A DNA stretch of 64,000 nucleotides. Origin: Stenotrophomonas terrae. GTDB taxonomy: Bacteria; Pseudomonadota; Gammaproteobacteria; Xanthomonadales; Xanthomonadaceae. The position numbers and the translations under genes are program-made. Positions within the stretch are counted from its first letter, which is position 1. Each line of letters starts with the position of its first letter. Location: assembly GCF_001431465.1 (NCBI RefSeq), contig NZ_LDJJ01000006.1, forward strand, positions 62,001-126,000, in the 5' to 3' direction. The notes beneath the pieces were generated by a model. That model saw only the letters and a list, made by a program, of their open reading frames with translations. It was not told the origin of the DNA and did no database searches. This document shows, piece after piece, positions 1-8,209 of this stretch.

Positions 1-835
1 TGCGCGGTTCAAACGGGTAGAACGTCGCCCCACCCTGCTCCTGCGCCGGGAAACTTGCGTTAAGCGCCCCCTGCGACAGCGACGGCGCAACCGACGAGCG
101 CGGCCAGGGCCGGGCATGCAGCACGCCGTTGCCGGTGGCAAACGGGTCCTGGCGCAAGGCCGGCGTTGCCGGCAGTACCGGCGCGGCGGCAATCGCCCGC
201 TGCGGCTCGGCCATGCGCGCAGTGCCGGCGCGTGCCGCCTGCTGGGTGCGGGTTGCGCTACCACGGCGGGCGGTGGCGTCCTGACGACGGCTCACCGCTG
301 CGGCAACCGCAGGGGCAGCCGCAACCAGGCCAGCGACATTGCCCGCATCCGCCGAGGTCGGCGCAGCCGGTTGCACAGGCGCGGGAGCGACTTCGGCAGT
401 GGTAGCGATCACCGGCGTGGGCGCATTGGTTACCGGCAGCTGCTCGCGGGCCATGAACAAGGCCACCGCCGCTACCGACGCCGCCAGCGCGGCACCGCCG
501 CCCCAACGCCGCCAAACCCTGTGGGGCTTGCCCGGCGCAGCGGGCGCGACAAGCACCGGCCCGTTCTGCTGGGCATCGGCGTCCATCGCCTGGCGCACGC
601 GCGCACTGAAATCCAGCGGGGCCGGTGCGCAGGCCTGGCCGCGCATCACATCGCCCAACACCTGCCAGCGCTCCTGGCAGGCAGAAAGCTCGCTGTCGTG
701 TTCCAGCCGGCGCAGCATGAAGCGCGCCTCATCGGCCGCCAGCTCGCCATCCACCAGCGCCGACAGCTGCTGGCGGTAATGCAATTCGAATTTATCCGGC
801 GCAACACCGGCCGGGTTACGGTCTTGCGTGCTCAT
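1..835 (-). CDS. rseA: Anti-sigma-E factor RseA/MucA family (3' end outside window)
   Basis: Inner-membrane anti-sigma factor that should hold RpoE inactive until periplasmic proteolysis. I translated this frame by hand because it runs off the left edge. It starts MSTQDRNPAGV, and an N-terminal anti-sigma domain follows (about residues 18-95, including LSALVDGELAADEA, the usual RseA-like opening). One membrane segment lies near residues 112-130 (GGGAALAASVAAVALFMA). A long Ala/Pro-rich periplasmic part follows and is still open at base 1. The ATG overlaps the rpoE stop codon (ATGA at 832-835), so the two are translationally coupled. The rseB/mucD-like genes usual in this operon would lie outside the window. 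The family assignment rests on context and architecture; sequence similarity in this family is weak. Confidence 0.85.
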   Translation of the reverse strand, partial: MSTQDRNPAGVAPDKFELHYRQQLSALVDGELAADEARFMLRRLEHDSELSACQERWQVLGDVMRGQACAPAPLDFSARVRQAMDADAQQNGPVLVAPAAPGKPHRVWRRWGGGAALAASVAAVALFMAREQLPVTNAPTPVIATTAEVAPAPVQPAAPTSADAGNVAGLVAAAPAVAAAVSRRQDATARRGSATRTQQAARAGTARMAEPQRAIAAAPVLPATPALRQDPFATGNGVLHARPWPRSSVAPSLSQGALNASFPAQEQGGATFYPFEPR

Positions 836-1452
836 ACGCGACTCCGTTCACGGGTAGCGCTGGGGGTATCCAGCAAGGGACGCAGCTGTGCATCGATGGC
901 CTCACGGGCACGGAAGATCCGCGACCGCACCGTTCCGATAGGGCATCCCATTTTCTGCGCGATATCCTCGTAACTCATGCCTTCCACCTCTCGCAACGTA
1001 ATGGCCGAGCGCAGCTCTTCGGGCAGCGCGTCGACCGCCTTCATCACGGTCTGTTCCAGTTCCTGGCGCATCAACTCACGCTCGGGCGTGTCGTTGTCAC
1101 GCAGCCGGACCCCGCTGTCGAACTGCTCGGCGTCACCGATCTCGATGTCGTCGGTGGGCGGGCGCCGGTTGTGTGCTGCCAGATAGTTTTTTGCGGTATT
1201 CACTGCGATCCGATGCAACCAGGTATAGAACTGGGCGTCGCCACGGAAATTCCCGATCGCGCGGTAAGCGCGGACGAAAGTGTCCTGGGCCACGTCCTGA
1301 CATTCACTCCAGTCGGCGATGTAGCGCCCGATCAACGCGATGACCCGATGCTGGTACTTGCGTACCAGGACATCGAACGCCGCGCTTTCGCCGCGCTGCA
1401 CACGCCGGACCAGTTCCAGGTCCAGCTCCTGCGGTGTTTCAACCTCGGCCAT
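832..1452 (-). CDS. rpoE: RNA polymerase sigma factor RpoE (ECF, sigma-24)
   Basis: ECF sigma factor for the envelope-stress response, 206 aa. Region 2 carries DVLVRKYQHRV and QDVAQDTFVRAYRAIGNFRG. Region 4 carries LREVEGMSYEDIAQKMGCP followed by GTVRSRIFRARE, the canonical RpoE helix-turn-helix. I chose the ATG at 1452 (MAEVETPQELD) because an AGGAG Shine-Dalgarno lies about 9 bases upstream and the family N-terminus starts there; the longer open frame to 1545 would contain the promoter. It overlaps rseA by ATGA. A sigma-E-type promoter immediately upstream indicates autoregulation. Confidence 0.96.
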   Translation of the reverse strand: MAEVETPQELDLELVRRVQRGESAAFDVLVRKYQHRVIALIGRYIADWSECQDVAQDTFVRAYRAIGNFRGDAQFYTWLHRIAVNTAKNYLAAHNRRPPTDDIEIGDAEQFDSGVRLRDNDTPERELMRQELEQTVMKAVDALPEELRSAITLREVEGMSYEDIAQKMGCPIGTVRSRIFRAREAIDAQLRPLLDTPSATRERSRV

Positions 1453-1492
1453 AACGGGCCGCACTCCTGTCAGCCCAACCGACGTCGGGCAA

Positions 1493-1519
1493 TAAGACCG
1501 CTGTTCGCGGCAAAAGTTC
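1493..1519 (-). promoter_or_regulatory. Sigma-E-type promoter of rpoE
   Basis: On the minus strand GAACTT is followed by 15 bases and then GTCTTA. The known RpoE consensus is GGAACTT-N15-GTCTAA. It ends about 40 bases before the rpoE ATG, the expected distance for a short leader. It implies that RpoE transcribes its own operon. Confidence 0.7.
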
Positions 1520-1688
1520 AGCACCCTGTCGCAGCGGTACCGCACCAGCTTTTAACTCCCGTTCGGTTAGCCTTGCGGGGCGCTGACCAGATAAGCCCAA
1601 CACACTTCCTGACATTGGGATTTGACGGCAGGGAAACAACCTCTGGATCATAGCGGTCTTCTCCATACACAACCGGATGGAACGTCCC

Positions 1689-3752
1689 ATGCTCTCAGGC
1701 TTCGACGGGCTCCGCTTCAATCATTGGCACACCGAACTGCGCGAAGACGGCGTGGCTGTGCTCAGCCTCGACCGCAAAGACAGCCCGGTCAATGCCATGT
1801 CGCAGGACGTGCTGCTGGAACTGGGCGACATCATCGAGCGCCTGGCCATCGATCCGCCCAAGGGCGTGGTGGTGCGCTCGACCAAGGCCGCCGGCTTCAT
1901 CGCCGGCGCCGATCTGAAGGAATTCCAGGAATTCGACCGCCGCGGCACCGTCAACGACGCCATCCGCCGCGGCCAGAGCGTCTACCAGAAGCTGGCCGAG
2001 CTGCCCTGCCCGACCGTGGCCGCGATCCACGGCCACTGCCTGGGTGGCGGCACCGAGCTGGCCCTGGCCTGCCGTTACCGCGTAGCCTCCAACGACCCAT
2101 CCACCCGCATCGGCCTGCCGGAGACCCAATTGGGCATCTTCCCGGGCTGGGGCGGCAGCTCGCGCCTGCCGCAGCTGGTGGGCGCCCCGGCGGCAATGGA
2201 CATGATGCTGACCGGCCGCACCCTGTCGGCATCGGCCGCCCGCGCCATTGGCCTGGTCGACAAGGTTGCCGCCCCGGCGGTACTGCTGGATGCGGCCGTG
2301 GCCCTGGTACAGACGGGGGTGACCCGCCCGTTCAAGCAACGCGCCACCGCCTGGGCCACCAACACCTTCCTTGCCCGCAAGATTCTGGCCCCGCAGATGG
2401 CCAAGCAGGTCGCGCGCAAGGCCAAGAAGGACCAGTACCCGGCGCCGTACGCGCTGATCAGCACCTGGGTGCGCACCGGCGGCAGCCCGATCCAGAAGCG
2501 CCTGGACGCCGAGCGCCGCGCCGTGGTCAAGCTGGCCAGCAGCCCGACCGCACGCAATCTGATCCGCATCTTCTTCCTGACCGAACGGCTCAAGGGCCTG
2601 GGCGGCAAGGACTCGGGCATCAAGCACGTACACGTGGTGGGTGCCGGCGTGATGGGCGGCGATATCGCCGCCTGGGCCGCCTACAAGGGCTTCACGGTGA
2701 CGCTGCAGGACCGCGAGCAGCGCTTCATCGACCCGGCCATGACCCGTGCCCAGGCCTTGTTCGACAAGAAGGTGCGTGACGAGAGCAAGCGCCCGGAAGT
2801 GGCCGCACGGCTGAAGGCCGACCTGGCCGGCGACGGCGTGGCCCAGGCCGACCTGGTGATCGAGGCCATCATCGAGAACCCGGAGGCCAAGCGCGAGCTG
2901 TACCAGACGCTGGAGCCGAAGATGAAGGCCGACGCGCTGCTGACCACCAATACCTCCTCGATCCCGCTGGTCGAGCTGCGTGACCACATCCAGCGCCCGG
3001 CGCAGTTCGCCGGCCTGCACTACTTCAACCCGGTGGCACAGATGCCGCTGGTGGAAATCATCCACCACGACGGCATGGCGGCAGAGACCGAGAAGCGCCT
3101 GGCCGCATTCTGCAAGGCACTGGGCAAGTTCCCGGTACCGGTCGCCGGCACCCCTGGCTTTCTGGTCAACCGCGTGCTGTTCCCGTACATGCTGGAAGCC
3201 GCGACCGCCTATGCCGAAGGCATCCCCGGCCCGGTGATCGACAAGGCCGCGGTCAAGTTCGGCATGCCGATGGGCCCGATCGAGCTGCTGGATACAGTCG
3301 GCCTGGACGTGGCCGCTGGCGTCGGCAAGGAGCTGGCACCGTTCCTCGGCCTGCAGATCCCGGCCGCATTGGCGACGGTGGAGCCGAACAAGCGCGGCAA
3401 GAAGGACGGCCAGGGCATCTACAAGTGGGAGAACGGCCGTGCGGTGAAGCCGGAAGTGGCCAAGGACTACCAGGCGCCGTCGGACCTGGAAGACCGTCTG
3501 ATCCTGCCCCTGCTCAACGAGGCCGTGGCCTGCCTGCACGATGGCGTGGTGGCCGATGCCGACCTGCTCGATGCCGGCGTGATCTTCGGCACCGGCTTTG
3601 CCCCGTTCCGCGGCGGCCCGATCCAGCATATCCGCGCCACCGGCGTTGATGTACTGGTCGAGAAGCTGAAGACCCTGCAGGCACGGCATGGCGATCGTTT
3701 CGCCCCGCGTCCGGGCTGGGACATGCCGGAACTGCGTGAGCCGGTTGCTTGA
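1689..3752 (+). CDS. Multifunctional fatty-acid oxidation protein (enoyl-CoA hydratase / 3-hydroxyacyl-CoA dehydrogenase), FadB/FadJ-like
   Basis: Cytoplasmic alpha subunit of beta-oxidation, 687 aa from the second ATG (MLSGFDGLRFNHW); an in-frame ATG lies at 1677. The N-terminal crotonase domain (about 10-190) has the oxyanion-hole region GHCLGGGTELALACRY and both catalytic glutamates (GGGTE, LPETQLGI). The dehydrogenase domain starts near residue 315 with the NAD motif VVGAGVMGGDIA and has the catalytic-His region GLHYFNPVAQMPLVEI. No thiolase (fadA) gene is next to it, so its beta partner is elsewhere. An intrinsic terminator follows. Whether FadB-type or FadJ-type cannot be decided from the sequence alone. 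Confidence 0.93.
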   Translation: MLSGFDGLRFNHWHTELREDGVAVLSLDRKDSPVNAMSQDVLLELGDIIERLAIDPPKGVVVRSTKAAGFIAGADLKEFQEFDRRGTVNDAIRRGQSVYQKLAELPCPTVAAIHGHCLGGGTELALACRYRVASNDPSTRIGLPETQLGIFPGWGGSSRLPQLVGAPAAMDMMLTGRTLSASAARAIGLVDKVAAPAVLLDAAVALVQTGVTRPFKQRATAWATNTFLARKILAPQMAKQVARKAKKDQYPAPYALISTWVRTGGSPIQKRLDAERRAVVKLASSPTARNLIRIFFLTERLKGLGGKDSGIKHVHVVGAGVMGGDIAAWAAYKGFTVTLQDREQRFIDPAMTRAQALFDKKVRDESKRPEVAARLKADLAGDGVAQADLVIEAIIENPEAKRELYQTLEPKMKADALLTTNTSSIPLVELRDHIQRPAQFAGLHYFNPVAQMPLVEIIHHDGMAAETEKRLAAFCKALGKFPVPVAGTPGFLVNRVLFPYMLEAATAYAEGIPGPVIDKAAVKFGMPMGPIELLDTVGLDVAAGVGKELAPFLGLQIPAALATVEPNKRGKKDGQGIYKWENGRAVKPEVAKDYQAPSDLEDRLILPLLNEAVACLHDGVVADADLLDAGVIFGTGFAPFRGGPIQHIRATGVDVLVEKLKTLQARHGDRFAPRPGWDMPELREPVA

Positions 3753-3775
3753 GCTTTGTGAGTCATTGATGGAAT

Positions 3776-3805
3776 GCAAAACGGAGCCGAAAGGCTCCGT
3801 TTTGC
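3776..3805 (+). terminator. Rho-independent terminator (bidirectional)
   Basis: GCAAAACGGAGCC-GAAA-GGCTCCGTTTTGC: a perfect stem with a GNRA-type tetraloop, an A tract on one side and a T tract on the other. It lies between the convergent fadB-like and CDF genes and can serve both. Confidence 0.85.
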
Positions 3806-3814
3806 GTAACAGCT

Positions 3815-3841
3815 GTAGTGCCGAGCCATGCTCGGCACTAC
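3815..3841. repeat. SMAG (GTAG) hairpin repeat
   Basis: GTAGTGCCGAGCCATGCTCGG followed by CACTAC, a complete hairpin. It lies two bases from the stop codon of the CDF gene. The same unit recurs near 28.0, 30.5 and 44.2 kb. Confidence 0.9.
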
Positions 3842-3843
3842 CT

Positions 3844-4836
3844 TCAGCGGTGCACATGCCCGTGATGACCTTGATGATCCGGCCCATGCGCATGACCTTC
3901 GTGATCGTGACCATGCCCATCGTCGTCAGCATCCAGCCTGGGCTTCACCTCGGCGCAATCATCACCACAGTGATCAACCTCCACCTGCACCGTCACATGA
4001 TCGATATCAAACCGCTCATGCAGCATGTCGGCCAATTGCCGACGCAAGCCGTCCGGTGCCTGCCCATCATTCATCACAACGTGCACGGTCAGGGCCGGCG
4101 TACTCGAGGCCAGCGCCCACACATGCAGATCATGGATACCGGCCACGCCGGGAAACGCACGCAATGCCTGCTCGATATCCGCCAGCACCACACCCTTGGG
4201 CACACCCTCCAGCAGCACATTGAGCGCATCGCGCAGCAGCACCCAGGTGCGCGGCAGCACCCACAAGCCGATCAGTACGGCAAGAATCGGATCAACCACG
4301 GTCCAGCCGGTGAAGTGGATGATCACACCGCCAATGATCACCGCCACCGAGCCGAGCATGTCGCTCCAGACTTCCAGGTAGGCGCCCTTGACGTTGAGGC
4401 TCTCGCCACTGCCCGCACTGAGCAGGCGCATCGCGATCAGGTTCACCACCAGACCAAACGCCGCCACCCACATCATGCCGGTGGAGGCGATTGCCTGTGG
4501 CTGCTGGAAGCGCTGTGCAGCCTCCCAGAGAATGTAGATGCCTACGCCGAACAACAGCAGGCCATTGGCCACCGCGCCCAAGGCTTCCAGGCGCGCATAG
4601 CCATACGTACGCTTGGCATCGGGCGGGCGCCGGCTTAGCCGCACGGCGGTCAAGGCGATCATCAACCCGAGCGCATCGGTGGCCATGTGCGCGGCATCGG
4701 ACAGCAGCGCCAGGCTGTTGGTCCAGAAGGCGCCAATGACTTCGACCACCAGATAGGCGGTGGTCAGTCCCAGCGCCCACCACAGCGGCTTCTCGTGGCG
4801 GATTTCGCTGGGCAGATGGTTGTGGTCGTGGCTCAT
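3844..4836 (-). CDS. Cation diffusion facilitator (CzcD/ZitB-type zinc exporter)
   Basis: Inner-membrane metal/H+ antiporter, 330 aa, probably exporting Zn (possibly Co or Cd). A His-rich N-terminus (MSHDHNH) precedes six membrane segments. TM2 has DAAHMATDA (HxxxD) and TM5 has LEVWSDMLGS (ExxxD), the CzcD-like metal site. A cytoplasmic domain follows from about residue 200, with IHDLHVWAL and HVTVQVE typical of the C-terminal fold. The last 30 residues are again His/Asp/Gly-rich (DDDGHGHDHEGHAHG), a likely metal-binding tail. It is a single gene, convergent with the fadB-like gene, and a SMAG hairpin abuts its 3' end. Confidence 0.93.
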   Translation of the reverse strand: MSHDHNHLPSEIRHEKPLWWALGLTTAYLVVEVIGAFWTNSLALLSDAAHMATDALGLMIALTAVRLSRRPPDAKRTYGYARLEALGAVANGLLLFGVGIYILWEAAQRFQQPQAIASTGMMWVAAFGLVVNLIAMRLLSAGSGESLNVKGAYLEVWSDMLGSVAVIIGGVIIHFTGWTVVDPILAVLIGLWVLPRTWVLLRDALNVLLEGVPKGVVLADIEQALRAFPGVAGIHDLHVWALASSTPALTVHVVMNDGQAPDGLRRQLADMLHERFDIDHVTVQVEVDHCGDDCAEVKPRLDADDDGHGHDHEGHAHGPDHQGHHGHVHR

Positions 4837-4915
4837 GACTGGCTCCTTTTAGCGGGGCCAGCTTAGTCAGCCTGCGGTGGCGGAGACTATTACATCGCCG
4901 CCACCGATTCAGCGA

Positions 4916-5719
4916 TCAGCGTGGGCCGAGCACCGTCTGCATGTCATCACCCTGCGGCATGCCCGAGCGCATCTGCACGGTGCCATCGGCATCCTTGAAC
5001 AGGATCCCCGGGGTGCCCTGGAAGCCCAGATCCAGCATCAAGGCTTCATTGGCGCGCAGCTTGGCCTGCACCGCCGCCGGCACCGTCGCCAGCGGCTTGA
5101 TGCCGCCCTTGGCGAAGTCCCGCTCGTTCTGGATCAGCGCCTGCTCCGGCGAGCTTGCTCCCAGAATGGCAGCGGCCTTGTTGGCGCTGTCTTCGCGGAT
5201 CACGCCAACCAGGATCTGCCGGATCTGCACCTTGCCTGCAGCCACCCACGGCTGCGCCGCTTCCCAGAAGCGATTGCAGTACGGGCAGTTGGGGTCGCTG
5301 AAAGAATAGATGACGCGCGGTGCATCGGCCTTGCCGTCGCGCACCCAATGGCTGGCTTCCACCTTGGCCCAGGCCTGCTGGCCCATTGGCCCGGACACCA
5401 GCTCCTTGAGCTTGGCCGCGCTGACATCTTCACCCTTGGCATTGACCAGGGTGCCCACCACGGCGTACTGGCCGTCCTTGGACACATAGACGCCCAGCGG
5501 ACGTTGGCCGGCGACACCGGCGTAACCCGTCAGGCCAACCGGGGTTTCGAACGTGCCCATGAATTCCACGCCCTGCGAGCGCAGCGTGGCAACCACGGCC
5601 GGCTCGTTGGCCGCCGCCGGCTTGCCGGCGGTGGAAGCCGGGGCACCGGCCGTCTGTGCACAGGCCAGCGGTGACAGGGCAAGCAAGGAAAACAGCAACA
5701 TCGAACGCGAACGCATCAT
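4916..5719 (-). CDS. dsbG: Thiol:disulfide interchange protein DsbG-like
   Basis: Periplasmic disulfide isomerase/reductase, 267 aa. A signal peptide (MMRSRSMLLFSLLALSPLACAQ) is present; a Cys at the cleavage zone (LACAQ) could also make it a lipoprotein. The catalytic thioredoxin-like domain has SDPNCPYCNRFW; CPYC is the DsbG-type active site, whereas DsbC has CGYC. The cis-proline loop is GFQGTPGIL. The N-terminal part (residues 40-130) fits the dimerisation domain of the DsbC/DsbG family. The gene lies 23 bases downstream of a membrane thioredoxin gene on the same strand, a likely operon in which that protein could keep it reduced. Confidence 0.88.
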   Translation of the reverse strand: MMRSRSMLLFSLLALSPLACAQTAGAPASTAGKPAAANEPAVVATLRSQGVEFMGTFETPVGLTGYAGVAGQRPLGVYVSKDGQYAVVGTLVNAKGEDVSAAKLKELVSGPMGQQAWAKVEASHWVRDGKADAPRVIYSFSDPNCPYCNRFWEAAQPWVAAGKVQIRQILVGVIREDSANKAAAILGASSPEQALIQNERDFAKGGIKPLATVPAAVQAKLRANEALMLDLGFQGTPGILFKDADGTVQMRSGMPQGDDMQTVLGPR

Positions 5720-5742
5720 CGTGTATCTCTTCCAGTAAGGGG

Positions 5743-6540
5743 TTATTGCATCGCGCGCAAACGCGCTTCCAGGGTGGCACGCGACAGCTCGCCCATATGC
5801 ACATCGTGCAGACGGCCATCGGCGCCGAAGAACAGGGTGGTCGGCAACGCGCGCGCGCCGGTCTGCTGCATCACCCGCGAGTCGGCATCCAGCAACACAT
5901 TGCCGAGCTGCATTTTCTCGGCACTCAGATACGCTGCGACCTCATCGTGGGTTTCGCCTTGGTTGGCAAACACGAACTGCACCTGCGGATGCGCCTGCTG
6001 CGCCTGCGCCAACACCGGCATCTCGCGGCGACACGGCCCACACCAGCTGGCCCATAGATTGATCACGGCCGGTTTGCCGGCGAATGCCGCCAGTGGCGCG
6101 GGCTGGCCCTGCATGTCCACCAGCACCGCATCGGGCAAGGGTATCGATGAACGCTGCAGCGCGAACAACGCCATGCCGCCTACCACCCACAACGCGGCAG
6201 CGGCGGACAAGCCCAGCAGCACCGGCTTGCGCAGAATGCGCTGCCGCGTCTTCCACAGCGCATAGGCCGCTGCAACCAGCAGCCCCGCCCAGATCGAAAA
6301 GCCACCATCACCCAGCCGGATGATGGACAGGGGTTGTGCCAGGTAGTCGCCTGCATGCAAGCCCACATGTGCCAGACGCGCGCCGAGCAGCCCCAGCAGG
6401 AATGCATCCAGCACCACGGCGCCGGCGCGGCTGCGCATGCCTTCCGCCACCGGCGTCAGCGCGCGCGCGAAGAACCATCCAACCGCCAACGCCAGCAAGG
6501 CAAGCAGGGCCATCAAGGGGAACGGACCGGCGCTGATCAT
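5743..6540 (-). CDS. TlpA/ResA-type thioredoxin fused to an Lgt-like membrane domain
   Basis: 265 aa from MISAGPFPLM; an upstream in-frame ATG at 6582 is less likely. Residues 1-125 form about four membrane segments resembling prolipoprotein diacylglyceryl transferase (LLGARLAHV ... GGFSIWAGLL); the catalytic His of the Lgt HGG motif is replaced (IWAG at 84-87), so lipoprotein transferase activity is not expected. Residues 135-265 are a periplasmic TlpA-type thioredoxin domain with WASWCGPCRREM (Cys167, Cys170) and the cis-Pro loop ARALPTT. It probably passes electrons to or from periplasmic thiols and is coupled to the DsbG-like gene downstream. Function is inferred from domains and neighbours. 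Confidence 0.82.
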   Translation of the reverse strand: MISAGPFPLMALLALLALAVGWFFARALTPVAEGMRSRAGAVVLDAFLLGLLGARLAHVGLHAGDYLAQPLSIIRLGDGGFSIWAGLLVAAAYALWKTRQRILRKPVLLGLSAAAALWVVGGMALFALQRSSIPLPDAVLVDMQGQPAPLAAFAGKPAVINLWASWCGPCRREMPVLAQAQQAHPQVQFVFANQGETHDEVAAYLSAEKMQLGNVLLDADSRVMQQTGARALPTTLFFGADGRLHDVHMGELSRATLEARLRAMQ

Positions 6541-6676
6541 CGGCTCAACCCACAATCGCGCAGCACAACCGCACTTGAACAAACAGTGAACACAGCTATC
6601 AACACAAAGTCCTCAAAATCCGCTTGTTGCTGCCGATAATGGTCGGCTGCCTCTTGGCACTTTAACGATCACACGC

Positions 6677-8116
6677 ATGAATATCGCCCCCTCGCCCAAT
6701 CCCTCTTCCGACACCGACAGCAGCGCGCTGGCCGATGCCTGGAAATACAGCCTCGAGGCTGCCGGCCCCGCTGCAAGCAGCGTGTTGGCCGGTCTGGCCG
6801 AGGGCCATGCCGCCGAACTTGCCGCGCATTTTTACAAGATCATGATGAACGACGCGCGTGCCTCACGCTCGATGTCACATGACCAGGTGCGGGTGCGCCT
6901 GCAACCGGCGATGCAACGCTGGGTCAGGGACCTGCTACGCGCCAGCACTGCCGACGTCGAACAGTTGATCGCCAACCAGCGTGTCATCGGCGATGTACAT
7001 GCACGCGTGGGCATACCGGTGGATCTGGTCACCCGCGGCACCCGCGTACTGAAACAACGCCTGTTCCAATTGATCGGCGAACACGCCGGGCATAGCGAAA
7101 CCGCGCATGCGGCCATCGCCAGCCTTACCGCTTCGTTCGATATCGCGCTGGAGGGTATGACACTTGCCTATTCCAATGCACGGGAACGTTCCTCACGCAC
7201 CGATGCCGCCTACCGCCTGTTCTCGCTGGTGCAGAACGTCAGCACCGAGCGCGAACGCCAGCGCGCCCTGCTGCTGGACTGGGAAAACACCTTGCTTTAC
7301 GCACTTGCGGCGCAGGGCGACATGGGCGGTTTCCAGACCCTGGCGCGTTCGGAATTCGGCCTGTGGTTCAACCACAAGGGCATACCGAGTTTTGGCGAGA
7401 GCTCGGAAACCCGCCAGATCAGCGCCCTGATCAACGAGGTTGACCAGCTGCTGCAGCACACCCTGCAGCAGGAAAGCGATCCGGCCGTGCGCACTGCACG
7501 GCTGCAGGATGTGCGGTCCAAGGTCAGCCAGGTGCGCAGCCTGCTGGGCATGCTGTTCGAGCGCATCGGCGAGTTGGATGCCGGCTGCGATGCCTTGACC
7601 AACCTGCTCAATCGACGCTTCCTGCCCACCGTGCTACGTCGCGAGATTGAACTGGCGGAAAAATCATCCGGCAGCTTCGGCGTGCTGTTGCTGGACCTTG
7701 ACCATTTCAAGGCGATCAACGACACGCACGGCCACGAAGCCGGCGACCGCGCCCTGCAGCATGTGGCAGGCATCCTCAGCCAGTTCACCCGCGGCAGCGA
7801 CTATGTATTCCGCTATGGTGGCGAAGAGTTCGTGGTTGTACTGGTCGCTGTGGAAGCGCGCCAGGCAATGGTGATTGCCGATGGCCTGTGCCGGCGCATG
7901 GCCGAGACCCCGGTCGTTCTGGCCGATGGCCAGCTGCTGGAGATCAGCGCCAGCATCGGCGTGGCCCTGTATGACGGCCACCCGGACTACGAGCGGGTGA
8001 TGGCACGCGCCGATGCCGCCATGTACCAGGCCAAGAAACAGGGCCGCAACCGGGTGGTACTGGGCAGTGACGCCCTGCCCGCTGCCCCGGGACGCAACGC
8101 GCTGCGCCGCGATTGA
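6677..8116 (+). CDS. Globin-coupled diguanylate cyclase (DosC-like)
   Basis: Cytoplasmic c-di-GMP synthase controlled by a heme sensor, 479 aa. Residues 15-165 are a protoglobin domain with GDVHARVGIPVDLVTRG, in which His108 matches the proximal heme ligand of E. coli DosC. A middle linker domain (170-300) follows. The C-terminal GGDEF domain has LTNLLNRRFL, LLLDLDHFKAINDTHGH and the signature GGEEF at 381-385. The inhibitory I-site RxxD (Arg372-Asp375) is intact, so product inhibition is expected. Oxygen or another diatomic gas is the likely signal. Single gene with no phosphodiesterase partner nearby. Confidence 0.93.
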   Translation: MNIAPSPNPSSDTDSSALADAWKYSLEAAGPAASSVLAGLAEGHAAELAAHFYKIMMNDARASRSMSHDQVRVRLQPAMQRWVRDLLRASTADVEQLIANQRVIGDVHARVGIPVDLVTRGTRVLKQRLFQLIGEHAGHSETAHAAIASLTASFDIALEGMTLAYSNARERSSRTDAAYRLFSLVQNVSTERERQRALLLDWENTLLYALAAQGDMGGFQTLARSEFGLWFNHKGIPSFGESSETRQISALINEVDQLLQHTLQQESDPAVRTARLQDVRSKVSQVRSLLGMLFERIGELDAGCDALTNLLNRRFLPTVLRREIELAEKSSGSFGVLLLDLDHFKAINDTHGHEAGDRALQHVAGILSQFTRGSDYVFRYGGEEFVVVLVAVEARQAMVIADGLCRRMAETPVVLADGQLLEISASIGVALYDGHPDYERVMARADAAMYQAKKQGRNRVVLGSDALPAAPGRNALRRD

Positions 8117-8209
8117 GCGCGCGCAACCAACCGATAGCACATGCCGTGCAGGCAGCAGCGGCCTAGGCTGGGTTCGGGTGCATCAGGCCACCCGATTCCG
8201 GAATCCGCC

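Noticed and set aside
1695-3932. 745-codon open frame on the minus strand
   Set aside because: It is antisense to the FadB-like gene, with the biased composition of GC-rich shadow frames and no recognisable domain.
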